DNA of 64,000 nucleotides. Source: Banduia mediterranea (GTDB lineage: Bacteria > Pseudomonadota > Gammaproteobacteria > Nevskiales > Nevskiaceae). Below are positions 1 through 6,330 of this stretch, piece after piece. The DNA lies in the NCBI RefSeq assembly GCF_031846245.1, contig NZ_JAVRIC010000006.1:1-64000 (forward strand). The letters are read 5' to 3'. Below the pieces are notes generated by a model that was given only the letters and a program-made list of their open reading frames with translations, was not told where the DNA came from and searched no databases. The first letter of the stretch is position 1. The number at the start of each line of letters is the position of its first letter. The translations under genes and the position numbers were made by a program.

Positions 1-513
1 ATCCACTGCCTGCTTGATCGCATAGCCGATCGGCGCAAAGGCGGCGGCGGACGTGAGCAGCTCGCCCTTGGCGGAGACGACTGCATCCTTCCAACCGTTG
101 GTCCGCCGCTCAAGCTCGATCAGGCCTTGCTGCAGCTTGAGGTTGGCCTGGGCCAGTTCGGTGCTGGTCAGCTTGCCGCTGGATTTCAGCGTGTCATAGG
201 CGGCACGCAGGCTCTTGGCTTCGCCTTCGAGTTTGGCGTGCGGCAGCAACTGCAGCGTATCGCGTGCCTTGGCGATATCGCGCAGGCCGCGATAGCTTTC
301 GACCAGCTCTGCCACACGAGGGTCGAGTTGTTCGACGGAGACCCGGTTGGCGTCGAGATCGGACGCGATCTGCCGAATGGCGCCGATGTCCGCCTTGTCG
401 TTCAGACCCTTGAGGGTCTTCTCGAACTCGGCCTCGAAACGGTTAAGATTGGATTCCGCGTCGGACAGGTCTGCGCCGACGCGCACTTCCGCATCAGTGG
501 TTCGATTCGCCAT
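1..513 (-). CDS. Phage tail tape-measure-like protein, N-terminal part (runs off left edge)
   Basis: The frame is open from the ATG at 513 to the window edge, giving 171 visible residues and no stop. The protein starts MANRTTDAEVRVGADLS and is rich in charged, heptad-like helical stretches (residues 20-140), ending in a more hydrophobic Ala-rich stretch. An N-terminus of this style, with repeated helical segments around 'LKSSGKLT', is common in tail tape-measure proteins, which set tail length in siphophages. It is the last visible gene of the minus-strand element operon. No strong ribosome binding site precedes the ATG. The family assignment is by style only; any long coiled-coil phage protein is possible. 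Confidence 0.4.
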   Translation of the reverse strand, partial: MANRTTDAEVRVGADLSDAESNLNRFEAEFEKTLKGLNDKADIGAIRQIASDLDANRVSVEQLDPRVAELVESYRGLRDIAKARDTLQLLPHAKLEGEAKSLRAAYDTLKSSGKLTSTELAQANLKLQQGLIELERRTNGWKDAVVSAKGELLTSAAAFAPIGYAIKQAVD

Positions 514-829
514 GCGTAATCCGAAGAGAGAAAGTCGCTACCGCGCCGCCTGGCCGCTCTGGCTGGCATGTGCGTACGTGCTGGGGATGGTGCTGCTCGG
601 CGACCAGGCAGATGCAGGCGCAGGTCGACTCGTCAATCTTGTGCTGCTGGTCGGCCTCGCCGCGATGCTGATGTTCGTCGGCGGGATCGTCGCCGCGGCC
701 TTCGCCGGTGCTGCAGCGAGCGGGCTGCGCCAGCTACGAGGATCACCGGCCGAGGCAGCGGCGCGGTCCATTACTCGTCCTCAAGTACCGCAAGCAGCGC
801 TTCGGGATCCGCGTCGGGCCGGCGGCTGA
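512..829 (+). CDS. Small two-TM membrane protein on the opposite strand
   Basis: A 105-residue protein with a basic N-terminus (MRNPKRESRYR) and two hydrophobic segments at about residues 13-30 and 41-70, then a charged tail. It is the only protein-like frame in 514-770. The antisense frame there (538-771) is a featureless Ala/Ser/Pro/Arg string, although it would start in a TAATG overlap with the upstream gene. The start lies in a CATG palindrome shared head-to-head with the start of the tape-measure-like gene, and the 3' end overlaps the end of the 771-1301 gene by 59 bases. The topology resembles two-TM holins, but nothing proves that role. Confidence 0.45.
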   Translation: MRNPKRESRYRAAWPLWLACAYVLGMVLLGDQADAGAGRLVNLVLLVGLAAMLMFVGGIVAAAFAGAAASGLRQLRGSPAEAAARSITRPQVPQAALRDPRRAGG

Positions 830-1301
830 TCACGATTCCGGCTTGCTCCGCGGCGATGATTAAGCGCTCCTCGGCGATCTCGATCTTGCGGCGCTCTGCA
901 TCAAGTGCGGCCTCCTGCCGCTGGCGATCATTGACCGTGAGCGCGAAGCTGTCGGACTTGTACAACCGCTCAACTTCATCGCGCAGCTTCGTTCGAATCG
1001 ATTCCGGATCGAGCCAAGCAGCGAGCTGCAGCGGGTCGTTTCGAAACTTGTCCCCAAGTTCCGGGTTGGCGAGCGCCGGATACGTAAACTTGTGCAGCAG
1101 CGAGTCGGCGTTCGCACGGCTCACCAGGCTATCGACATAGTCGTCGATGCGTAGGAAGGCCTCGTCCTTCGAGCAATGTGCGTCGGCGATCTTGCCGTGC
1201 TCGGCCGCAATCTCGACGAGCCGCCGTCGGTGCCGATTGATGGCGTCGTGAAAATCGCGCGACGCGTTCGGTGCGGCTGAAACCTTAGATGAGATCTTCA
1301 C
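771..1301 (-). CDS. Hypothetical phage-type protein, helical
   Basis: I do not recognise this 176-residue protein. It is charged, without membrane segments, with a predicted helical C-terminal half (about 115-165) rich in Glu, Arg and Ala. The ATG at 1301 overlaps the end of the preceding gene (stop at 1285) by 17 bases, typical of translationally coupled phage operons. Its position just before the tape-measure-like gene would suit a tail assembly or scaffold-like protein, but that rests on position only. Confidence 0.7.
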   Translation of the reverse strand: MKISSKVSAAPNASRDFHDAINRHRRRLVEIAAEHGKIADAHCSKDEAFLRIDDYVDSLVSRANADSLLHKFTYPALANPELGDKFRNDPLQLAAWLDPESIRTKLRDEVERLYKSDSFALTVNDRQRQEAALDAERRKIEIAEERLIIAAEQAGIVISRRPDADPEALLAVLEDE

Positions 1302-1773
1302 GGGTCAGCACTCCTGATTCGATGAGGTGGCTTTTGAGCTTTGTGCAGACGGATCGAGCGGAGTTCGCTTCCGGAGACACGCGTTCGAGCTCGGCCTGCA
1401 GAACGTCCATTCGACGCCGAATAATCTGGATGCTCCGCTGTACGGCAGCCCGCCCAGCGGCATGCTTATCGGTCAGGCGTTGCTTCTCCCGTGCGATTTG
1501 CGCGTCGTATTCGCCTTTGCGGACGCCGGCCATCTGCCATCCGAAGTGCTTCGGATATTCGATCATCGACCGGACCGAATCGAAGTTCGGCTTCTCGCTT
1601 AACTCGGCGAGTGCTTCTTCCGCTTTGCGCAGCTCGATCCGGTAGTGGTTGAGGTCTTCGTGGATCTCTCGGACTGCAGCGTTGATCGAACTTGCGCGCA
1701 GGTCGAGCTGCAGGTACTTGTCGAATGCGGCGATCACGCGCGGCGACAGTTCGGCTGTCTTCTGGGCTTCCAT
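1285..1773 (-). CDS. Hypothetical coiled-coil protein
   Basis: A 162-residue protein, not recognised. Two long charged helical stretches (about residues 25-60 and 85-140) with heptad-like Leu/Ile/Ala spacing suggest a coiled coil. There is no signal peptide or membrane segment. The ATG at 1773 is preceded by a purine-rich AGAGGTAG sequence. The gene starts 2 bases after the upstream stop (1776) and overlaps the downstream gene, so it is part of one co-transcribed minus-strand set. Confidence 0.7.
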   Translation of the reverse strand: MEAQKTAELSPRVIAAFDKYLQLDLRASSINAAVREIHEDLNHYRIELRKAEEALAELSEKPNFDSVRSMIEYPKHFGWQMAGVRKGEYDAQIAREKQRLTDKHAAGRAAVQRSIQIIRRRMDVLQAELERVSPEANSARSVCTKLKSHLIESGVLTREDLI

Positions 1774-1775
1774 GA

Positions 1776-2279
1776 CTACCTCTTGGCGTAGACGTTCTTC
1801 GGATCGAGCCGCGCGCGCCGCTGGCGCACGCCCATCTCGTCGCGCGACTGCGGCAGGGTGGTGCTCAGCTCGGGACCGTGGTCGGCCACCGCTTCCTCAA
1901 GTTCATGGCGGACCTGCTCAATGTGCGTCTCGTGGATGACGTAGCGGGGCGCGGCGTCGCCGAGCTGGGCGGCGACGCAAAGGTCAGCGACGGCACGCGC
2001 GTGCTCGATTCGGTGCGCCACCGTTGCGGCCCGGACGCCGGCCTCGGGCGCCAGCAGCGCCAGGATGAGATCGGGCTTGAGGCCGGCCGCATCGATCGCC
2101 TGGATGATGATCGTCCGCTCGGTCTTGTCGAGCTGGCTCGCCGTTGCCTCGCTCTGTGGGGACGGCTTGCCGAACACCTTCTTGAACTTGCCGAATGCCG
2201 AGGAGAATCTGAGAGTTGGTCTGGTCATGACGTTGGGCTGTTGGAGGGCTCCAGCATCCCCTTGGAGGCGCTTCGTCAC
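1776..2279 (-). CDS. Hypothetical element protein
   Basis: Unrecognised protein of 167 residues from a GTG at 2279, or 150 residues from the ATG at 2228 (MTRPTLRFSS). The N-terminal 45 residues are basic and Ser/Lys-rich. The middle (about 55-125) has an Ala-rich helical stretch with several His residues. Neither start has a convincing ribosome binding site. It follows a gap that contains three tandem 10-base repeats, so it may begin a second transcription block of the element. Confidence 0.6.
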   Translation of the reverse strand: MTKRLQGDAGALQQPNVMTRPTLRFSSAFGKFKKVFGKPSPQSEATASQLDKTERTIIIQAIDAAGLKPDLILALLAPEAGVRAATVAHRIEHARAVADLCVAAQLGDAAPRYVIHETHIEQVRHELEEAVADHGPELSTTLPQSRDEMGVRQRRARLDPKNVYAKR

Positions 2280-2283
2280 CAGT

Positions 2284-2313
2284 CCCGTTTAGGCCCGTTT
2301 AGGCCCGTTTAGG
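2284..2313. repeat. Three tandem copies of CCCGTTTAGG
   Basis: Positions 2284-2293, 2294-2303 and 2304-2313 are identical 10-base units. They occupy the short gap between the excisionase-like gene (stop at 2315) and the next gene in the transcription direction. Ten-base spacing puts the units on one face of the helix, so a protein-binding or regulatory site is plausible. It could equally be slippage-prone filler. Confidence 0.85.
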
Positions 2314-2314
2314 C

Positions 2315-2566
2315 TCAGCTTGCATGCTCGCCGTAGTAAATCCACCGAAGCAGATCGTCGATGGAATAGTGGACTCGGCCGCCAACATCGAACCAGCGAG
2401 GACCGGTCCCTTCCACCCGCCAAGCCTTCAGGCGGGAATAGCTTCGGCCGACGAGCTCGGCGGCGTCATGCGCGCTGACGCGTCCGTCGGGCGTGACCTT
2501 GATACTCCGTTCCCCAAGGTCGCGGATCGTGCGCTCGGCAAGGCGCTCGTACTCTTCGTCGGTCAT
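2315..2566 (-). CDS. Excisionase-like / helix-turn-helix DNA-binding protein
   Basis: 83 residues. The segment from about 28 to 75 (VSAHDAAELVGRSYSRLKAW ... GGRVHYSIDDLLRWI) matches the usual pattern of MerR-like 'helix-turn-helix 17' proteins and small recombination directionality factors: a first helix choosing a site, a basic wing and a final 'Y..DDLL.W' helix. It could act as an excisionase for the integrase at 6331-7710 or as a repressor. Its ATG overlaps the stop of the replication-type gene (2563), so the two are coupled. Confidence 0.65.
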   Translation of the reverse strand: MTDEEYERLAERTIRDLGERSIKVTPDGRVSAHDAAELVGRSYSRLKAWRVEGTGPRWFDVGGRVHYSIDDLLRWIYYGEHAS

Positions 2567-3225
2567 CGCTCGTACTTGCCGACGCTCAGCGCCGACTCTG
2601 GTTCACGCGGCATTCCAACGCCATGCTCGCGTGCGGCCTGCATTCCTGCTGTCGTCAGAAGATACTCGCCGGTCTGCTTGTCGATGTACCAGAGGCCCAA
2701 CCATCCACGCTCGACGTAGTTCTTGAACGTCGCTCGCCAGTCGCGGTAACGCTTCGGGCTGTCTCTGAACCTCCCGTAGAATACGAGCCAAGCGAGATGA
2801 AGGAACTCCACGGAAAGGTTGATGCGAGACGCATAACGGAACACCGCGTGATCGGCCGGCATTGCGTCTTCACCGTTATCTATGCAGCGTTGCTCGAACT
2901 CAGAGAATGTGACTTCTGATTTTTTCGCTCGAGTCTCTCTTGGGTTCAGTTCTGGGTTCTTTAAGGGTTTGGGTGAACGTCGTTCGGGGGTTGGGTGAAC
3001 GTCGTTCGGAGGTTTGAGCGTATAGCTGGGTGACGTTCCGGGCCGGTAATCGCGCTTAAGTAAGCCGTCTGAAACGAGCGCCTTGATCTGTTTTTGGACT
3101 CCCCGATCCGTCATGCCACACATGGTCGTGAGAGTTGACACCGAAGGATCACATCGTCCGGATTGGTCGTTCTGGCAGTCAGCCAATGCCAGAAGCACAA
3201 TTTTTCTTGCGTGGGGTAGTTCCAT
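2563..3225 (-). CDS. Replication-type protein with N-terminal winged-helix (HTH_36-like)
   Basis: From the ATG at 3225 it is 220 residues. GTG codons at 3243 and 3246 would add 'VVWGWR', which fits the usual N-terminus of this family. Residues 1-60 (HARKIVLLALADCQND ... VSTLTTMCGM) are the winged helix found at the N-terminus of phage O-type and plasmid replication initiators. A Pro-rich linker (about 75-95) follows, then a helical C-terminal domain. Two 19-base direct repeats lie inside the coding sequence at 2969-3009, in the linker region, as in phage origins embedded in the initiator gene. Function as initiator is inferred. Confidence 0.65.
   Translation of the reverse strand: MELPHARKIVLLALADCQNDQSGRCDPSVSTLTTMCGMTDRGVQKQIKALVSDGLLKRDYRPGTSPSYTLKPPNDVHPTPERRSPKPLKNPELNPRETRAKKSEVTFSEFEQRCIDNGEDAMPADHAVFRYASRINLSVEFLHLAWLVFYGRFRDSPKRYRDWRATFKNYVERGWLGLWYIDKQTGEYLLTTAGMQAAREHGVGMPREPESALSVGKYER
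2969..3009. repeat. Iteron-like direct repeats inside the replication gene
   Basis: TTGGGTGAACGTCGTTCGG occurs at 2969-2987 and again at 2991-3009, exactly 22 bases apart (two helical turns). Lambda-type origins carry iterons inside the O gene, in the linker-coding part, which is where these sit. Two copies are few for an origin. The repeat could instead be a simple duplication within the linker. Confidence 0.75.
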
Positions 3226-3430
3226 GCGCCAGCCCCAGACCACCACCGCTGCGGGCCTGCACCTGGCGCAGTATCCGCTCGCGCTCGGCCCGGGTGGCCT
3301 CACGTTCCAGCATCTCGACGGCGACCAGGACGGCCGCGGCTGTGCCGGAATTTGGCACGGTTGCCGTTACCGCATCTCGGACGCGCTGGCGGGCCTGGTC
3401 GACTCCGTTGGGCGCGCGGACGGCGATCAT
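3179..3430 (-). CDS. Hypothetical small element protein
   Basis: An 83-residue unrecognised protein from the ATG at 3430 (MIAVRAPNGVDQARQRVRDA). That start overlaps the previous stop as ATGA, which decides the start over an upstream in-frame ATG at 3502. An amphipathic, Arg/Ala/Glu-rich helix spans about residues 10-60, and the tail is basic. The 3' end overlaps the start of the replication-type gene. Confidence 0.55.
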   Translation of the reverse strand: MIAVRAPNGVDQARQRVRDAVTATVPNSGTAAAVLVAVEMLEREATRAERERILRQVQARSGGGLGLAHGTTPRKKNCASGIG

Positions 3431-3645
3431 GCTTGCGCCCTCTCTGAGGGCGTACGGCGCGAGCGCGCTGCCGTCATGCGATCCAGGTACTCCAGGCGCC
3501 ACGAGCGCATCATGTACAGGCGGCTATTGCGTCGAATCGGCTCAGGGATTTCGCCGCGAGCAATCATCGCGTAACCGGTATTCGGGGATCGGACGCCGAT
3601 CTCGCGGAGCCAGACGCGGAAGGGTTCCATCACATCATCGGTCAT
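3427..3645 (-). CDS. Small DNA-binding-like protein (AlpA-like style)
   Basis: 72 residues from the ATG at 3645 (MTDDVMEPFRVWLREIGVRS). The pattern 'IGVRSPNTGYAMIARGEIPEPIRRNSRLYMMRSWRLEYLDRM' resembles AlpA/excisionase-type regulators: helix, turn, 'GEIPEPI', basic wing, final helix. That would suit a regulator of the replication block. A longer frame begins at 3723 but lacks family resemblance in the extra part. It overlaps the next gene by four bases (ATGA). Confidence 0.6.
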   Translation of the reverse strand: MTDDVMEPFRVWLREIGVRSPNTGYAMIARGEIPEPIRRNSRLYMMRSWRLEYLDRMTAARSRRTPSERAQA

Positions 3646-3774
3646 GCACTTGTCCTCGTTCAGCGCGGCCAGTTGCCGCTTGATCTGGGATGCGCGTCTT
3701 TGACGCGCTATCAGCAAGTGCAATGTCGACGATCTAGGGTCCTACACGAAATGACACTTTGATCCGCAAATTTG

Positions 3775-4407
3775 TCATGGAGCGACTCGATTGACTTGGC
3801 GCGGAACGAGTGGCGGATGTAAGTCGAAGGCTGCGCTTGCAGTAACCGCGACCCAGGAGCGACATGGTCTGCCGAACAGCTTTCGACATTCGTCTGTCAA
3901 GTATTTAACAAAGAAGTTCACAACTGCGCGGTTGTTGTAGTCCCTGCCAAGCTCAATATTGCCCGGGTTTGTCCATGCGTGATCTCGCTCAGATATCCTT
4001 GCAGTAAGCTCCGCAACGAGCTCGTCCAACGTCGCGCGGAATACGTCGAGGTTGGGCGCCTCACGACGCCAGTAGACGAAGATGGGATCGAGGCGCGGCC
4101 GACTATATAGCGCTCGCTGTAGCCGCTCTGCGGCATCCAGCGCCGCGCTGGCATGTGTGGTCCGTGGTCCACGAAGCCCTACGATCGCCGACCGAAAGAA
4201 CTCCGTGGTCGACGCCTCATGCGGATACGCGATTTTGCTTGCGTGGTCTTTGATGCTATTCCAGACGGGGCGCATATTCTCATCACGCAGTAGCCGCTGG
4301 GCCCTGATCAACAGCGTCTTTTTCGTCTCGCTGCCCGCGGACTGCTGCTTCAAGAAGAAGCTGCAGCATTCGGGCGGCGCCCAGTCTGGAAATGGCCTTG
4401 TCTTCAT
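3775..4407 (-). CDS. Hypothetical protein, 210 aa
   Basis: I do not recognise this protein. From the ATG at 4407 (MKTRPFPDWAPPECCSFF) it has 210 residues. The open frame extends back to 4581, but that part looks non-coding and overlaps another gene. It contains two Cys near the N-terminus, mostly helical charged sequence and an aromatic-rich patch ('DPIFVYWRREAPNLDVF') at about residues 105-122. No membrane segment or signal peptide is visible. It stands alone between small genes, 130 bases upstream of the AlpA-like gene. Confidence 0.6.
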   Translation of the reverse strand: MKTRPFPDWAPPECCSFFLKQQSAGSETKKTLLIRAQRLLRDENMRPVWNSIKDHASKIAYPHEASTTEFFRSAIVGLRGPRTTHASAALDAAERLQRALYSRPRLDPIFVYWRREAPNLDVFRATLDELVAELTARISERDHAWTNPGNIELGRDYNNRAVVNFFVKYLTDECRKLFGRPCRSWVAVTASAAFDLHPPLVPRQVNRVAP

Positions 4408-4450
4408 TGTTTCGAAGTAGCGCCCCGCCGCGGTGGACGGGGCGCAAGCT

Positions 4451-4660
4451 TCACCTTGAGCCTCTGGCTCGTTTGAGCACGTCGAGTTCGACCCCGAAAC
4501 GGGTAGCTGCATGCGCGAGGTCTTCCTCTGTTGCTGTCGGCCGAACGCAAAGCAGCTCTGGCCCGTCGAACCATTGCTCAAGCCAGCAGGGGCCAGAGAC
4601 GGCCTCCATTACAAGGCGGGGGTCGTTCGGCGTGGTGATGACTATCAGCTCTCGGTGCAC
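4451..4660 (-). CDS. Hypothetical small protein, 69 aa
   Basis: Unrecognised, acidic to neutral. It starts MHRELIVITTPNDPRLV, with a beta-like beginning and a helical second half (about 40-65). The ATG at 4660 overlaps the end of the previous gene (4645), consistent with coupled translation in the element operon. Confidence 0.5.
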   Translation of the reverse strand: MHRELIVITTPNDPRLVMEAVSGPCWLEQWFDGPELLCVRPTATEEDLAHAATRFGVELDVLKRARGSR

Positions 4661-4989
4661 AGTGCGTCCCCCACGATCTCGTAGTAGATTCTTGCGCCGA
4701 CACTATCTACTCGGCGCCGGTGTTGGCTGACTCCTAACTCTGCTATCAGCTGATTTCGCGCAGATGCAGCGGTCGGATCATCTGCCCTCAGTCTCTCTTC
4801 GTAGACCGCAAACGAGTTCTCCAGCCAACGCTGACGCGTCGGCGATATCCGCTGGGTTCCAGGGACTCCGCATAGGCCATTCGCTTTGTCAAAGTGCCAG
4901 CACGCAAGCAGAACCGCGTCGTGTGTGGACATGTCGCCAGCCCAAGTGGAAAGCAGTGCGGCCACTTCGTCAGCATCAATTGTGGCCAT
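4645..4989 (-). CDS. Hypothetical protein, 114 aa
   Basis: From the ATG at 4989 (MATIDADEVAALLSTWAGDM) the protein has 114 residues. The frame is open further back, to 5052, but that part duplicates the coding space of a 31-codon gene whose stop overlaps this ATG, so the shorter start is preferred. It is helical, with three Cys (two in 'LLACWHFDKANGLCG'). I recognise no family. Confidence 0.55.
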   Translation of the reverse strand: MATIDADEVAALLSTWAGDMSTHDAVLLACWHFDKANGLCGVPGTQRISPTRQRWLENSFAVYEERLRADDPTAASARNQLIAELGVSQHRRRVDSVGARIYYEIVGDALCTES

Positions 4990-5071
4990 TGCCGTTCCCC
5001 GCCACGCTGAAGAGCTCCGTCCGGGCCGCTTGGATGTCCTTTCGCGCGACATCGACGTCGGAGTCAGCCAT
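4976..5071 (-). CDS. 31-aa microprotein repeating the C-terminus of the upstream gene
   Basis: The frame MADSDVDVARKDIQAARTEL... starts at 5071 inside ATGGCTGA, where the TGA is the stop of the 85-aa gene, and its own stop overlaps the next ATG. Its sequence parallels the last residues of the 85-aa protein: S-D-V-D-V-A...I..AR..L against N-D-V-D-V-A...I..AR..L, both followed by a Gly/Asn-rich end. This points to a small tandem duplication. The function is unknown. Confidence 0.45.
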   Translation of the reverse strand: MADSDVDVARKDIQAARTELFSVAGNGNGHN

Positions 5072-5321
5072 GGTTTCCCTCCTTCGCTTCGAGCAACGCG
5101 TTCCGGGCCTCCAGGATCCTATGGACAGCCACGTCGACATCGTTCGCGATCGTTTCGGCTAGATAACAGCCGTGGTCTGCGACCTTCTTGATATCGTTGA
5201 CGTCGTTCATGACCCTGATGGCGCTGAAAATTCCGCTCACCGCGATGGCGAACGGGTAGCAGTGGCATTCCAAATCGTCCGCCGCTTCCTGCATCAAATG
5301 GTTAACATCGGTTGTAGCCAT
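5064..5321 (-). CDS. Hypothetical small protein, 85 aa
   Basis: A good AGGAGG ribosome binding site stands 6-7 bases before the ATG at 5321. The protein (MATTDVNHLMQEAADDLECH...) is helical, with three Cys in the first half and an acidic amphipathic C-terminal helix (about 58-80). I do not recognise it. It heads the run of small overlapping genes that follows the toxin-antitoxin pair. Its C-terminal helix is echoed in the next, 31-aa, gene. Confidence 0.65.
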   Translation of the reverse strand: MATTDVNHLMQEAADDLECHCYPFAIAVSGIFSAIRVMNDVNDIKKVADHGCYLAETIANDVDVAVHRILEARNALLEAKEGNHG

Positions 5322-5429
5322 GATGACCTCCTATTTAGGTCGTTTTGGTCAGGCGGGCCGGGTGCGACAACACTCGGCTCCGCCGTTTGCCCTACTCATC
5401 CCCGCAAGGCTTGGGGTCCAACAATCAGT

Positions 5430-5786
5430 TCATGCGCCGGCCGCCGCCTTCTTCGCCCGGCTTGGTGTTGCGCGCTTCCGCCGGGGTATCGGAGCCACGG
5501 CCAGGCGCAGCCCGAACGCCGAGAGAATCGCGGCCAGCGTGTCCAGCCGTGGGTTTCCCTTCTCCGATAGCGTGCGGTACAGCGTTTCGCGGCTCAGGCC
5601 GGTCATCTTTGCCAGCTCGGACATTCCGATCACGTCGGCGGCGGCTCGCAGCGCCGGCGGTAGCACGCGGTGGTCGCCGTCGTGCAGTGCTTCGGCGAGA
5701 AAGCCGGGTACGTCTTCCGCCTGCAGATAGTTCGCCGCACGGAACTCTGTGCTAGCGGCGTGCTTGGTAGTCGTTCCAGTAGTCAT
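5430..5786 (-). CDS. HigA-type antitoxin (putative addiction module antidote)
   Basis: 118 residues from the ATG at 5786, inside the end of the toxin gene (35-base overlap). Residues 45-98 form a Cro/C1-type helix-turn-helix: 'IGMSELAKMTGLSRETLYRTLSEKGNPRLDTLAAILSAFGL'. This is the usual sequence of antidotes paired with phage-derived Gp49-like/RelE toxins. It should neutralise the toxin and repress the operon. The Lys/Arg-rich tail is common in this family. Confidence 0.85.
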   Translation of the reverse strand: MTTGTTTKHAASTEFRAANYLQAEDVPGFLAEALHDGDHRVLPPALRAAADVIGMSELAKMTGLSRETLYRTLSEKGNPRLDTLAAILSAFGLRLAVAPIPRRKRATPSRAKKAAAGA

Positions 5787-6078
5787 GAGCGTTCTTGATG
5801 TCCTGAGCTTGAGTGCGCTTGTCGCCGCCGCAGAGCAGTAGCACCAGCGTTTCGCCGTCCTGTCCGCAATAGACGCGGTAGCCGGGGCCGTGGTCGATGC
5901 GAAGCTCGAACACTCCGGCACCGACCGGCTTCCAGTCGCCGCGGTTGCCGGCCTGCATGCGGACAATCCGCGCGGTAACGCGCTGGCGGGCGCTGCGGTC
6001 GCGTAGTCGGCGCATCCAATCGGCGAACGGGCTTTTGCCCTCGGCCGTCTGGTATTCGCTGACTTTGACAATCGACAT
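5752..6078 (-). CDS. RelE/HigB-family toxin (phage Gp49-like)
   Basis: 108 residues. The sequence runs 'SPFADWMRRLRDRSARQRVTARIVRMQAGNRGDWKPVG-GVFELRIDHGPGYRVYCGQDG ... LLLCGGDKRTQAQDIKNA' and shows the full pattern of this family of ribosome-dependent mRNA interferases, including the basic 'GYRVYC' strand and the 'GGDKRTQ..DI..A' end. The order is toxin first, antitoxin second, as usual for this subgroup. It sits next to the integrase, consistent with stabilising the element. Confidence 0.88.
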   Translation of the reverse strand: MSIVKVSEYQTAEGKSPFADWMRRLRDRSARQRVTARIVRMQAGNRGDWKPVGAGVFELRIDHGPGYRVYCGQDGETLVLLLCGGDKRTQAQDIKNAHDYWNDYQARR

Positions 6079-6084
6079 TGTAGC

Positions 6085-6312
6085 TTAAAGGCTACCATCG
6101 CGGTGTTCTCTGCGCGCCTGTTCTGCGGCCTTTGTGCGTAGCGCCGATTTCAGCCGCTCGGCTTCGCGCGTCAGCTTCTTTGCCTCGGTGCCGGCGGCGC
6201 GAGACAGGCCACGGCGCCAGAGGTCGCGCTTGTCGTAGGCGTCGCGATTCAGAATCGCAAGGTGATGGAACTGGTCGGCAATCGGCAGCTTTAGAAAGTC
6301 TCGGGTGGTCAT
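6085..6312 (-). CDS. Hypothetical small protein between integrase and toxin
   Basis: 75 residues, MTTRDFLKLPIADQFHHLAIL..., with a strongly basic helical C-terminal half (about 35-75: Lys/Arg/Glu-rich). It is not recognised. It starts 18 bases after the integrase stop and ends 6 bases before the toxin start, so it probably shares their transcript. It could be a DNA- or RNA-binding accessory protein. Confidence 0.55.
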   Translation of the reverse strand: MTTRDFLKLPIADQFHHLAILNRDAYDKRDLWRRGLSRAAGTEAKKLTREAERLKSALRTKAAEQARREHRDGSL

Positions 6313-6330
6313 GGTCGTAGTCTCCGGGGC

